From the NCBI GenBank assembly GCA_000824785.1, contig CCNB01000020.1:18528-59747 (forward strand): a stretch of 41,220 bases of DNA, read 5' to 3'. Numbering within the stretch: position 1 is the first letter of the stretch; the number at the start of each line of letters is the position of its first letter. Below the pieces are notes generated by a model. The model worked only from the letters and a program-made list of their open reading frames with translations. It searched no databases and was not told the DNA's origin. The stretch comes from Mesorhizobium plurifarium. GTDB taxonomy: Bacteria > Pseudomonadota > Alphaproteobacteria > Rhizobiales > Rhizobiaceae. The translations under genes and the position numbers were made by a program. This document shows positions 1-11,434 of the stretch, one piece after another.

Positions 1-127
1 ACCCTGGAATCCATGCCGTGACCGCGGCGCTCCGCGACGGTGAAGAATTCTGGATCGCCGCACTCCACGGCTCAGGCAACGGAATGGATCCTCGGGTCTG
101 CGCTCGTCGCTCCGACTGTGGATGACG
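1..127. repeat. Intergenic repeat-like segment
   Basis: No convincing gene lies here. The stretch holds several short related blocks: a tggaatccat palindrome at the left edge, gaattctggatcgcc near 47, and ggaatggatcctcgggtc near 80. Their style is that of dispersed rhizobial intergenic repeats, but family membership rests on resemblance and only one copy is visible. Bases 128-262 lead into the next gene and show no clear promoter. Confidence 0.35.
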
Positions 128-262
128 ATGCGACAGGCGGCTCAGCCAATCGCCAAGGTATTCGAACCGACACCCGAGGGAACGTCAAAGCTCATCCGAC
201 CGGAAATAATTTCATTCTCCCGGTTAACCGTTTTGCCGCTTTTCAGCGCTAAGACGCTTTTC

Positions 263-1327
263 ATGAAACGCGTCATCGCCATCGCCGACCGCGCGGCCCT
301 TGTCTCGTTGAAGCTGCTTGCGGCGCTCAACCTGCTGTTTTTCCTGTCTTTCCTCGTCGTTCTGCTGCTTGCCGGCCGGGCCCATGCGGGAGCTCCCAAT
401 TGCGTCGGCACCGATCTTTTGACGGCGCTGGAAAAGAACGATCCCGCCGCCTTCAAGAAAGTCGAGACCGAAGCGGCGGCCGTTCCCAACGGCAAGGGCC
501 TGCTGTGGAAGCTGGAGAAGCCGGGCGAAGAGCCGTCCTATCTGTTCGGCACCATGCATATGACCGATACGCGCGTCACCACGCTGCCGGCCGCCGCGCA
601 AAAGGCCTATGACGGCGCAGGCACCATCGTCATCGAGACCACCGATGCGATGGACAAGGCCAAGATGATGGCCGCCATGGCCAGCGAACCCGGCCTGATG
701 ATGTTCACCGACAACACCACGCTGTCGTCGTTGCTGTCGCCGGACGATGCGGCGGCGCTGAACAAGGGGCTCGACGCCCGCGGCATCCCGCCGGCGACGG
801 TCGCCAAGATGAAGCCGTGGATCCTGTCGGCGATGATGGCGTTGCCGGCCTGCGAGGTGGCGCGCCAGAGCGCCGGCGAACCCGTGCTGGACGTCAGGCT
901 TGCCGCCGACGCGAAGGCCTCGGGCAAGGACGTCGAAGGGCTGGAGACCGCCGTCGATCAGTTGCGCGCCATGGCCTCGCTGCCGCTCGAATTCCACATG
1001 AAGAGCCTGGTCGAGACGATGAAGCTCGGCGACAAGGTGAACGACGTCAACGAGACGATGATCGTGCTCTACCAGCGCGGCGAGATCGGCATGTTCTGGC
1101 CGCTGTTCCGCGCCGTCTTGCCGGACACGGCGGACGACAAGGCGGGCTATGCCGCCTTCGAGCAGACCATGATCATCAGCCGCAACAAGGTGATGGCGGC
1201 GCATGCCGGGCCGATTTTGGCCAAGGGCAACGTCTTCATGGCCGTCGGCGCCATGCATCTGCCCGGTCCGGAAGGACTGGTCGAGGATTTTCGCAAGGCA
1301 GGGTATAGTGTTACCGCCGTCAACTGA
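263..1327 (+). CDS. TraB/GumN family exported protein
   Basis: Encodes 354 residues of the TraB/PrgY/GumN superfamily, whose members include putative metal-dependent peptidases. The start at 263 was chosen because it places a hydrophobic signal segment (about residues 13-37) at the N terminus with a likely cleavage after AHA at 42; an open frame extends further upstream but adds nothing family-like. Family hallmarks are the GTMH motif at 96-99 and a C-terminal GAMHLPG motif near 329 followed by a Gly-Tyr ending (AGYSVTAVN). The two His-containing motifs are those thought to bind metal in relatives. No clear Shine-Dalgarno precedes the ATG, so the start is uncertain. Substrate and role are unknown; a periplasmic or envelope-bound location is inferred. 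Confidence 0.8.
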   Translation: MKRVIAIADRAALVSLKLLAALNLLFFLSFLVVLLLAGRAHAGAPNCVGTDLLTALEKNDPAAFKKVETEAAAVPNGKGLLWKLEKPGEEPSYLFGTMHMTDTRVTTLPAAAQKAYDGAGTIVIETTDAMDKAKMMAAMASEPGLMMFTDNTTLSSLLSPDDAAALNKGLDARGIPPATVAKMKPWILSAMMALPACEVARQSAGEPVLDVRLAADAKASGKDVEGLETAVDQLRAMASLPLEFHMKSLVETMKLGDKVNDVNETMIVLYQRGEIGMFWPLFRAVLPDTADDKAGYAAFEQTMIISRNKVMAAHAGPILAKGNVFMAVGAMHLPGPEGLVEDFRKAGYSVTAVN

Positions 1328-1460
1328 GTCGTCTGGCGGCTGGCGGACCTGAAAACGCCGGTTTTTCAGCGCTTTCCGTCCGTCCGCGTGAAACCCTTTA
1401 CGGGATCAGCGCGTTGATGGCTGTTATTTTGATGACTTTCATCCAAGGAGGACACGTTTC

Positions 1461-1781
1461 ATGGCGAACCCTAACGACCCCTTCACCCCTTCGAGCACGC
1501 CTCCCACGTCGAGTGGCGGTGGTGGCGGCAGCGGATGGCTGATCGCCCTTGTTGTCATTATCCTGGCCATTGTTGCGTATTATGTCTTTGGCAGAAGCGG
1601 CGGCGAGCATGCGCCCGCCCCGGCTGAGCCGCCGGCCGCCAGCACGCCGGCCCCTGCGCCTGCAACGCCTGCCCCAGCCCCTGAGCCGGCACCCGCTCCG
1701 GCGCCTGCCCCGGCTCCCGCGCCAGCTCCGGCTCCTGCACCCGCGCCGGCCCCCGCTCCGGCACCTGCCCCGGCGCAGTGA
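1461..1781 (+). CDS. Small membrane protein with Pro-Ala repeat tail
   Basis: Encodes 106 residues. A good ribosome binding site (aaggagg, 1445-1451) sits nine bases before the ATG, which supports translation. The layout is a Ser/Thr/Gly-rich N terminus, one strong transmembrane segment at about residues 26-44 (WLIALVVIILAIVAYYVFG), then an almost uninterrupted Pro-Ala tail from about residue 52 to the end, reminiscent of the rigid periplasmic spacers of TonB-like proteins. No C-terminal globular domain follows, so this is not a complete TonB. The tail is encoded by tandem GC-rich hexanucleotides, so its length may vary between strains. Function is unknown; a single-pass inner membrane protein with the tail in the periplasm is inferred. 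Confidence 0.7.
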   Translation: MANPNDPFTPSSTPPTSSGGGGGSGWLIALVVIILAIVAYYVFGRSGGEHAPAPAEPPAASTPAPAPATPAPAPEPAPAPAPAPAPAPAPAPAPAPAPAPAPAPAQ

Positions 1782-1801
1782 TCGGGCTACAGCTTGACGA
1801 C

Positions 1802-1834
1802 GAACGGCCCGCCGAAAGGCGGGCCGTTCTGTTT
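1802..1834. terminator. Bidirectional-type terminator hairpin
   Basis: A perfect 12-bp stem (1802-1813 with 1818-1829) closes on a GAAA tetraloop and is followed by tgttt on the plus strand. It lies between the Pro-Ala gene and the convergent acetolactate-synthase-like gene, so it most likely ends the plus-strand transcript and may also stop the long minus-strand operon. Confidence 0.8.
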
Positions 1835-1866
1835 GGGGCGCTGTCCCCAGCTTCGGAAAAAACGCG

Positions 1867-3516
1867 TCACACGGGACTGGCCGGCCAGGGGAGCCGATGG
1901 CGCAGCTCTTCGACCAGGACCCGCTCATTCTCCGAATAGTCGATCGGAACGGCGACGAGATTGACGCCGCCCGCGGCAAAGGCCTGCTCGAGGGCAGGTC
2001 TCAACTCGGCGATGGCGCCTACCCTGGTGCCCTTGGCGCCATAGGCTTCGGCATAGCGGACGAAATCGGGATTCCCGAAGGTCATGCCGAAATCGGGAAA
2101 ATCGTCGACCGCCTGCTTCCAGCGGATCATGCCGTAGGCATGGTCCTCGATGACCAGGACCACGAGATTGAGCTTCAGTCTGACGGCGGTTTCCAGCTCC
2201 TGGCTGTTCATCATGAAGCCGCCATCGCCGCAAACCGCCATGACGCGGCGTTCCGGAAAAAGCATCGCCGCCATCATCGCCGACGGCAGGCCGGCGCCCA
2301 TCGTGGCCAGCGCGTTGTCGAGCAGCAGCGTGTTGGCGACGCGCGTGCGGTAGTTGCGCGCGAACCAGATTTTGTACATGCCGTTGTCGAGCGCCAGGAT
2401 GCCGTCGGCCGGCATCACCGCGCGCACGTCGTGCACCAGGCGCTGCGGGGTGAAGCGGTCCTCGGTGTCGCGCGCCGCGATGCGGCTCAATATTCCCTCG
2501 CGCAGCGGCAGCAGTGCCTGTGCATTGGGAATGTTGCCTTCCAGGCGGTCGGCCAACAGCCTGAGCGAGGCGCCGATATCGCCGATCACCTCGGTTTGCG
2601 GGAAATAGACCTGTTCGACAGTGGCCGGCTGGTAGCCGACATGAATGACCTTCGGCCCGTCGGCGCCCATGATGAAGGGTGGCTTCTCGACCGTGTCGTG
2701 GCCGATCGTGATGATGAGATCCGCCCGCTCGATCGCTTCATGCACGTAGTCGCGCTCGGACAACGCGGCCGTGCCCATATAGAGCTCGGTTCCACCCGGT
2801 ACCGTGCCCTTGCCCATCTGGGTCGTGAAATAGGGAATGCCGGTCCGCAGAACGAACTGGGCGAGGTCCGAGGTCGAGCGCGGCCGCGAGGCGGCGGCGC
2901 CCATCATCGCCAGCGGCCGCTCAGCCTCGATGATCATCTGCGCGGCGCGGTCGAGCGCAAGCGGGCTCGCCAGCGGCAGCTCGACCGGGTGCGGCGGAAT
3001 CGGCGCCACCGCGTCGCATTCTTCCGCGGCGATGTCCTCCGGCAGCTCCAGATGCACGGGTCCCGGACGCTCCTCGCCGGCCACGCGGAAAGCCTCGCGC
3101 ACCACGCCCGGAATCATCCTGGGCGAAACGATCTGACGCGAAAGCTTGGTCAGAGGTTTCATCGCCGCCACGACGTCGACGATCTGGAAACGGGCCTGCC
3201 TGGACGATCTGACACCCTTCTGCCCGGTAATCATGACCATGGGCATGGCCCCGAGCAGCGCGTAGGCCGCGCCTGTCGTCAGGTTCAAGGCGCCGGGGCC
3301 AAGTGTGGTGATGCAGACGCCGGGCCTGCCGGTGAGCCGGCCGTGGGTGGCGGCCATGAACGCGGCCGCTTGCTCATGGCGGGTCAGGATGAGCTCGATC
3401 GAGGATTTGCGAATGGATTCGACGACATCGAGGTTCTCCTCGCCCGGTATCCCGAAGATACGGTCCACGCCTTCATTCTCGAGGGCGGCAACAAGCAGGT
3501 CGGAGCCTTTGGACAC
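1867..3516 (-). CDS. Acetolactate synthase-like ThDP enzyme
   Basis: Encodes 549 residues of the ThDP-dependent acetohydroxyacid/acetolactate synthase family. Start is GTG at 3516, preceded by aggaga. The catalytic Glu is in RHEQAAAF (E48). ThDP/Mg binding is shown by GDGGFMMNSQ (from 430) and the following EDHAYGM (457-463); FGIPGEENLD near 21 is a standard N-terminal motif. The acidic EDH where many family members have Asn-Asn or Asp-Asn is a variation. No small regulatory subunit gene (ilvH) is adjacent, which fits either a catabolic AlsS-like enzyme or a ThDP enzyme with another 2-keto acid substrate. It is the last gene of the minus-strand run, 76 bases after lpdA, so it may be co-transcribed with the TCA genes. 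The family is secure; the exact reaction is not. Confidence 0.85.
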   Translation of the reverse strand: MSKGSDLLVAALENEGVDRIFGIPGEENLDVVESIRKSSIELILTRHEQAAAFMAATHGRLTGRPGVCITTLGPGALNLTTGAAYALLGAMPMVMITGQKGVRSSRQARFQIVDVVAAMKPLTKLSRQIVSPRMIPGVVREAFRVAGEERPGPVHLELPEDIAAEECDAVAPIPPHPVELPLASPLALDRAAQMIIEAERPLAMMGAAASRPRSTSDLAQFVLRTGIPYFTTQMGKGTVPGGTELYMGTAALSERDYVHEAIERADLIITIGHDTVEKPPFIMGADGPKVIHVGYQPATVEQVYFPQTEVIGDIGASLRLLADRLEGNIPNAQALLPLREGILSRIAARDTEDRFTPQRLVHDVRAVMPADGILALDNGMYKIWFARNYRTRVANTLLLDNALATMGAGLPSAMMAAMLFPERRVMAVCGDGGFMMNSQELETAVRLKLNLVVLVIEDHAYGMIRWKQAVDDFPDFGMTFGNPDFVRYAEAYGAKGTRVGAIAELRPALEQAFAAGGVNLVAVPIDYSENERVLVEELRHRLPWPASPV

Positions 3517-3592
3517 GACGTATCTCCTGAGCGAACCGTGCGAGACGAGCCATACCGAACGCTGACGCGCGTATCGCCCTTCGGTTCGGGAT

Positions 3593-4999
<1,407 letters not shown>

Positions 5000-5025
5000 A
5001 ATATGGAATCCTTTTTATCCAGCCT

Positions 5026-5781
5026 TCAGCGGCCGCCGCTCACATTCAGGATCGTGCCCGTTATATAGGAGGCCGCGTCCGACAGAAGATAGAGAACCGC
5101 GCTCGCGACTTCATCCGCCGTGCCTGCCCGTTTCATCGGCAGCGCGTCCTGCAACCGCGCCACCCGGTCGGGCTGGCCGCCCGACGCATGGATTTCGGTG
5201 TCCGTGATGCCGGGGCTGACCGCGTTGACGCGGATGCCCTCCAACGCGACTTCGCGCGCGAGCCCGATGGTCATGCTGTCGATCGCGCCCTTGGAGGCGG
5301 CATAGTCGACAAATTCGCCGGGCGAGCCGAGCCTCGCGGACGCCGAGGACAAGTTGACGATCGCGCCGCCCTTGCCGCCGTGACGGGTCGACATGCGCTT
5401 CACCGCTTCGCGGGCGCAGAGGAACGAGCCGACGACATTGATGCGCATCATGCGCTCGACCCGCTCGACGCTCATCTCGTCGACCCGCGCCTTGACGTCG
5501 ACGATGCCGGCATTGTTGACGAAGGCGTCGAGCCGGCCGGAGGCCCGATCGACGGCTTCGAACATCGCGATCACATCGGCCTCGCTGCCGACATCGCCCT
5601 TGACCGCGAAGGCATCGCCGCCTGCGGCCTTGAGCTCGGCGACCAGCGCATCGGCGGCCGCCTGGTTGGAGACGTAGTTGACCACAACGCGGTAACCGGC
5701 CCGGTTCGCCTGCCGGCAGATGGCGGCGCCGATGCCGCGGCTGCCGCCGGTGACCAGCAGTGTCTTGTTGTCCGCGCTCAT
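5026..5781 (-). CDS. SDR family oxidoreductase
   Basis: Encodes 251 residues of the classical short-chain dehydrogenase/reductase family. The cofactor motif is TGGSRGIG (11-18), NNAG is at 89-92, the catalytic Ser is in NLSSASA (about 145-146), and Tyr160/Lys164 are in YAASK. An Arg after the first Gly-Ser pair suggests NADP preference, by family rule only. The ATG at 5781 overlaps the stop of the upstream gene as ATGA, which sets the start and implies translational coupling; the frame continues upstream but that part is antisense-like sequence of the neighbour. It sits between the 2-oxoglutarate dehydrogenase genes and lpdA. The substrate cannot be read from the sequence. Confidence 0.92.
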   Translation of the reverse strand: MSADNKTLLVTGGSRGIGAAICRQANRAGYRVVVNYVSNQAAADALVAELKAAGGDAFAVKGDVGSEADVIAMFEAVDRASGRLDAFVNNAGIVDVKARVDEMSVERVERMMRINVVGSFLCAREAVKRMSTRHGGKGGAIVNLSSASARLGSPGEFVDYAASKGAIDSMTIGLAREVALEGIRVNAVSPGITDTEIHASGGQPDRVARLQDALPMKRAGTADEVASAVLYLLSDAASYITGTILNVSGGR

Positions 5782-6293
5782 TCCTGGCAGCCTTTCAGCA
5801 CGAAGATGTCCCATGGCACTTTGGAGAAGCCGGCGGGACCATAGGCGGCCGACATTTCGAGTGACGGCCCGAGATCGGGGAAGATCAGGCTTTTCGGCGC
5901 GTCGGCGCCTTCGGCCGGCAGCAGGCCGACACCGCCCTTCTCGTCGGTGCTGTAGATGACGCCTTCCCAGACCGTGCAGGCGGTAAGCTCCTCGCCGGTG
6001 ACGTCGCCGGTCGGGCATTTGTACATCAGCGAGCCATGCGGCCGCGCCGACGATCCCTCGGTCCACATCGCGATGCCGTCGAGCACGACATTGTTGTCGA
6101 GGATCATGCGGAAGGCGTTGGTGATCGTCGCCGAGGGGCCGGCCGGCGTGAAGTCGATCTCGGCGCCGCTCTGCGCCTCGCCATAGACCGCAAGCTGGAT
6201 CGGGCAGGCGGCCTGGGCATTCGAATTCGCCGCCGCGAGCGCCAGCGATCCGGCCATCAATCCAATCACGGGCGAGACGGCTGTCGTCATCAC
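5778..6293 (-). CDS. Predicted secreted protein, unknown function
   Basis: Encodes 171 residues with a signal-peptide-like N terminus (about residues 1-28, ending SNAQA before ACPIQ). Four Cys remain in the mature part (ACPIQ, YKCPTG, TACTVWE, LKGCQE), consistent with two periplasmic disulfides. I do not recognise a family. The gene overlaps its upstream neighbour by ATGA at 6290-6293 and the downstream SDR gene by ATGA at 5778-5781, so the three are probably translated together. The partner upstream is also predicted to be exported. No function is proposed. Confidence 0.75.
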   Translation of the reverse strand: MMTTAVSPVIGLMAGSLALAAANSNAQAACPIQLAVYGEAQSGAEIDFTPAGPSATITNAFRMILDNNVVLDGIAMWTEGSSARPHGSLMYKCPTGDVTGEELTACTVWEGVIYSTDEKGGVGLLPAEGADAPKSLIFPDLGPSLEMSAAYGPAGFSKVPWDIFVLKGCQE

Positions 6294-7066
6294 TTGGCCT
6301 GGTCGTCTTCGCGGCCGTCGGCGTTTTCGAGCACGCCGAAATCGGTCATCAGGACCACCGGCTCGCCCGCTGCGTCCAGCCCCCAGAAGGACGGGTAGAA
6401 TCCGTCGCCCCAGCCACTCCAGAACATCGCGATGTTGACCGGATTGCCGGCGGCCGGATGGTGCATGACGAACCGGTCCTGGTTCGGCGCGAACTCGGCC
6501 GCCAGCACATCGTCATAATAGTTCTGTTCGGGCTTGAGCTTGTCCTGCGCGGCCGACATCAGGGCCATCGCCGCCTTGTCCATGAACGAGCCGAGGCCGG
6601 CATCGACGGGATAGCCGAAGATCTCGTCGCCGTTCAGCGTCGAGACGTCCTGCCCCGGCAGGACGGCGAGTTCCCAGCGCGCCGGTACGCCGGGACGGAA
6701 GCGAAGGAACGCCGCGGCGACCCGGCCCTGCGCCTCCAACAGCGTGACCGGATAGTGCCCGGGCTTGACCTTGCGGGCCAGCGCCGGCCAGTCGTCGGTC
6801 GTGATCAGAGGGTCGCAGGCGATGATCTCGCCGGTCGGGAGTTCGAGCTCGCCGATCGGTGTGACGGTGATCTTGCGCTCCGCCAATTGCGCGTCGGAGA
6901 ACGCGAAGACGCCGAAATTGCTGCTGGCCGTCGCCGGATCCCAATCGGCGGCGATTGCCGGCGAGGGAACGGCGGCGGAGAGGCCAAGCATGACGATGCT
7001 GCGCCGGAAAATTCGCCGCAGGCTATGGCCGAGCTTGAACCCGAACCGCTCCGGCCAGCCGCTCAT
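6290..7066 (-). CDS. DUF4241 domain protein, probably exported
   Basis: Encodes 258 residues resembling DUF4241 proteins: GHYPVTL near the middle, RVAAAFLRF followed by WELAVLPGQD, GYPVDAGLGSFMD, and the ending SGWGDGFYPSFWGLD followed by VLMTDFG. The N terminus carries basic residues with a twin Arg (FRRSIVMLGLSAA) and a cleavage-like PAIAA near residue 40, so this copy looks exported, perhaps by Tat; many relatives lack such a segment. The molecular function of DUF4241 is not known to me. It begins 16 bases after the sucB stop and overlaps the next gene by ATGA. Confidence 0.75.
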   Translation of the reverse strand: MSGWPERFGFKLGHSLRRIFRRSIVMLGLSAAVPSPAIAADWDPATASSNFGVFAFSDAQLAERKITVTPIGELELPTGEIIACDPLITTDDWPALARKVKPGHYPVTLLEAQGRVAAAFLRFRPGVPARWELAVLPGQDVSTLNGDEIFGYPVDAGLGSFMDKAAMALMSAAQDKLKPEQNYYDDVLAAEFAPNQDRFVMHHPAAGNPVNIAMFWSGWGDGFYPSFWGLDAAGEPVVLMTDFGVLENADGREDDQAK

Positions 7067-7082
7067 TGCGGATCCGATCCGA

Positions 7083-8363
<1,281 letters not shown>

Positions 8364-8406
8364 GTGCCTGTCCGTTTGTCTCTTCTTGAGGTCTGTTTCG
8401 TCCGGT

Positions 8407-11394
8407 CTATTCGCCGAGAGCGTCGTCGAGCAGGGCGGCGAGCTGGCTGAGATGCTTCGACATCAACCCTGTCGCCGGCGAGGCCGAGGCCGGCCGACCG
8501 GTGTAGCGCACCCGCTGATGCTTGGCGTCGATATGCGCCAGCACCCATTCGAGATAGGGATCGATGAACGACCAGGCGCCCATGTTCTTGGGCTCTTCCT
8601 GGCACCACACCATCTCGGCGTTGCGGAAACGCGACAGCTCGGTGATCAGCGCCTTGGCCGGGAACGGATAGAGCTGTTCGACGCGCAGCAGGTAGATATC
8701 GTTGATGCCGCGCTTCTCGCGCTCCTCGTAGAGGTCGTAATAGACCTTGCCCGAGCACAGCACGACGCGGCGGATCTTGGAGTCCTTCACCAGCTTGATC
8801 GGCTGGTTGGCTAAGAGCTGCGCGTCGTCCCACAAAAGCCGGTGGAAAGAGCTTTCGCCCGACATCTCCGACAGCGTCGACACCGCGCGCTTGTGGCGCA
8901 GCAGCGACTTCGGCGTCATCAGGATCAGCGGCTTGCGGAAGTCGCGCTTCAGTTGCCGGCGCAGGATATGGAAATAGTTGGCCGGCGTGGTGACGTTAGC
9001 GACCTGCATGTTGTCTTCCGCGCAAAGCTGCAGGAAGCGCTCCAGGCGCGCCGACGAGTGCTCCGGCCCCTGGCCCTCATAGCCATGCGGCAGCAGGCAG
9101 ACCAGGCCCGACATTCTGAGCCACTTGCGCTCGCCCGACGAGATGAACTGGTCGAACACCACCTGGGCGCCGTTGGCGAAGTCGCCGAACTGCGCCTCCC
9201 AGAGCGTCAGCGCCTTGGGCTCGGCCAGGCTGTAGCCATATTCGAAGCCGAGCACCGCCTCTTCCGACAGCATCGAGTTGATGACTTCGTAGCCGGCCTG
9301 CGCCGCCGACAGATTGTTGAGCGGGATGTAGCGGGTCTCGTCGCGCTGGTCGTAGAGCACCGAATGGCGCTGCGAGAAGGTGCCGCGTTCCGAATCCTGG
9401 CCGGAAAGCCGGATCGGATTGCCGTCGAGCAGGATGGCGCCGAAGGCCAGCGCCTCGGCCGTCGACCAGTCGATGCCTTCGCCCGATTCGATCGCCTGCC
9501 GGCGGTTTTCGAGGAAGCGCAGGATGGTCTTGTGCGCCTCGAAATCCTTCGGCACGTCGGTCAGCTTCTTGCCGATCTCCTTTAGCGTGCGCACCGGCAC
9601 GGCGGTCTTGCCGCGGCGCTGTTCGTCCTGGTTGTCGGCGCTGCGCAGGCCCGACCAGGCGCCGTCCAGCCAGTCGGCCTTGTTCGGCTTGTAGGACTGA
9701 CCGACTTCAAATTCGGCCTCGAGATGCGCGCGCCAGTCGGCCCGCATCTTGTCGACCTCGGCCTGGGTGACGTGGCCCTCGGCGATCAGCCGGTCGGCAT
9801 AGATCTGCACCGTCGTCTTATGGGTGCGGATGTTGCGGTACATGATCGGCTGGGTGAAGGCCGGCTCGTCGCCCTCATTGTGGCCGAAGCGGCGGTAGCA
9901 GAACATGTCCACCACCACCGGCTTGTGGAACTTCATGCGGAACTCGGTCGCCACCTTGGCGGCATGCACCACCGCTTCCGGGTCATCGCCGTTGACGTGG
10001 AAGATCGGCGCCTCGATCATCTTGGCGACATCCGAGGGATAAGGCGACGAGCGCGAGAAGCGCGGATTGGTGGTGAAGCCGATCTGGTTGTTGATGATGA
10101 AATGCAGCGTGCCGGCGACGCGATGGCCGCGCAGGCCGGACAGCCCGAACATCTCCGCGATCACGCCCTGGCCGGCGAACGCCGCGTCGCCGTGGAGCAG
10201 GAGCGGCATCACCTTGGCGCGTTCCGACAGCGGCACGATCTCGCCGCGCTCGCGGCCGGCGAGCTGATCCTGCTTGGCACGCGCCTTGCCCATCACCACG
10301 GGGTCGACGATTTCCAGATGCGAGGGGTTGGCCGTCAGCGACAGATGCACCTTGTTGCCGTCGAATTCGCGGTCCGACGAGGCGCCGAGATGGTACTTCA
10401 CGTCGCCCGAGCCCTCGACGTCGTCGGGCGCGGCCGAGCCGCCCTTGAACTCGTGGAAGATGGCGCGGTGCGGCTTGGCCATCACCTGGGAAAGCACGTT
10501 GAGGCGGCCGCGATGGGCCATGCCGAGCACGACCTCCTTCAGGCCGAGCTGACCGCCGCGCTTGACGATCTGCTCCAGCGCCGGGATCAGCGCTTCGCCG
10601 CCGTCGAGGCCGAAGCGCTTGGTGCCCTTGTACTTGACGTCGATATATTGCTCGAAACCCTCGGCCTCGATCAGTTTCGACAGGATCGCCTTCTTGCCGG
10701 CGGCGGTGAAGGTGATCTCCTTGTCGGCGCCTTCGATGCGCGCCTGGATCCAGGCCTTCTCTTCCGGGTCGGAGATATGCATGAATTCGACGCCGAGCGT
10801 CGAGCAATAAGTGCGGGTCAGGATGTCCAGCATCTGCCGAACGGTGCCGAATTCGAGGCCGAGCACATTGTCGAGGAAGATCGGCCGGTCGTAGTCGGCT
10901 TCGGTGAAACCGTAATTCTCCGGCGACAGCTCGTTATAGTCCTCGAGTGGCTTGGCGATGCCGAGCGGATCGAGATTGGCGTGCAGATGGCCGCGCATGC
11001 GGTAGGCGCGGATCATCATGATGGCGCGCACGGAATCGCGCGTCGCCTGGTGCACGTCGGCGTCGGAAAGCGCCGCGCCGTTGACGACCGCCTTTTCCTT
11101 GACCTTCTTTTCGATCGCCTTCTCGACCAGGCCCCAATTGCCGTCGAGCGCCGAGACCAGCTCGCCATTGGCCGTGAGCGGCCAGGAGGGTTTGGCCCAG
11201 GAGGCGCCCTTGGCGTTCTTGCGGACGTCGCCCGCGTCGTCCTTCAGCGCGGCGAAGAAATCCTGCCACTCCGGGTCGACCGAGGCCGGATTATCCTCAT
11301 AGGCGGCATAGAGCGCGTCGATATAATCGGCATTGCCGCCATAAAGGAACGAGGTGAGCGAGAATTGGTCGTTGGCCTGATCTTGTCTTGCCAT
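8407..11394 (-). CDS. sucA: 2-Oxoglutarate dehydrogenase E1
   Basis: Encodes 995 residues, the usual size of the ThDP-dependent E1 that decarboxylates 2-oxoglutarate and succinylates the lipoyl group of SucB. Visible are the N-terminal E2-contact segment (DPEWQDFFAAL near 40-50), GMAHRGRLNVL of the active site, LHGDAAFAGQG and the GDDPEAV motif of the ThDP/Mg site, and FGHNEGDEP. The C-terminal third carries the transketolase-like domain (GYEGQGPEHSSARLERFLQL). The ATG at 11394 is preceded not by an immediate Shine-Dalgarno but by aaggag about 25 bases upstream, with a short hairpin in between (listed separately). It is preceded in the transcript by a 138-base gap with a large inverted repeat. 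Confidence 0.98.
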   Translation of the reverse strand: MARQDQANDQFSLTSFLYGGNADYIDALYAAYEDNPASVDPEWQDFFAALKDDAGDVRKNAKGASWAKPSWPLTANGELVSALDGNWGLVEKAIEKKVKEKAVVNGAALSDADVHQATRDSVRAIMMIRAYRMRGHLHANLDPLGIAKPLEDYNELSPENYGFTEADYDRPIFLDNVLGLEFGTVRQMLDILTRTYCSTLGVEFMHISDPEEKAWIQARIEGADKEITFTAAGKKAILSKLIEAEGFEQYIDVKYKGTKRFGLDGGEALIPALEQIVKRGGQLGLKEVVLGMAHRGRLNVLSQVMAKPHRAIFHEFKGGSAAPDDVEGSGDVKYHLGASSDREFDGNKVHLSLTANPSHLEIVDPVVMGKARAKQDQLAGRERGEIVPLSERAKVMPLLLHGDAAFAGQGVIAEMFGLSGLRGHRVAGTLHFIINNQIGFTTNPRFSRSSPYPSDVAKMIEAPIFHVNGDDPEAVVHAAKVATEFRMKFHKPVVVDMFCYRRFGHNEGDEPAFTQPIMYRNIRTHKTTVQIYADRLIAEGHVTQAEVDKMRADWRAHLEAEFEVGQSYKPNKADWLDGAWSGLRSADNQDEQRRGKTAVPVRTLKEIGKKLTDVPKDFEAHKTILRFLENRRQAIESGEGIDWSTAEALAFGAILLDGNPIRLSGQDSERGTFSQRHSVLYDQRDETRYIPLNNLSAAQAGYEVINSMLSEEAVLGFEYGYSLAEPKALTLWEAQFGDFANGAQVVFDQFISSGERKWLRMSGLVCLLPHGYEGQGPEHSSARLERFLQLCAEDNMQVANVTTPANYFHILRRQLKRDFRKPLILMTPKSLLRHKRAVSTLSEMSGESSFHRLLWDDAQLLANQPIKLVKDSKIRRVVLCSGKVYYDLYEEREKRGINDIYLLRVEQLYPFPAKALITELSRFRNAEMVWCQEEPKNMGAWSFIDPYLEWVLAHIDAKHQRVRYTGRPASASPATGLMSKHLSQLAALLDDALGE

Positions 11395-11403
11395 TTTCGT
11401 CTG

Positions 11404-11425
11404 CGGAGCCTGGCTCCGTCTCCTT
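11404..11425 (-). promoter_or_regulatory. sucA ribosome binding site with intervening hairpin
   Basis: Reading the minus strand, aaggag (11425-11420) is followed by a 5-bp hairpin, CGGAG-ccagg-CTCCG (11418-11404), and then nine bases to the sucA ATG. The linear spacing of about 25 bases is too long for normal initiation; folding of the hairpin would shorten it to about ten. This is an inference from sequence alone. Confidence 0.4.
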
Positions 11426-11434
11426 TTTAGGGAA

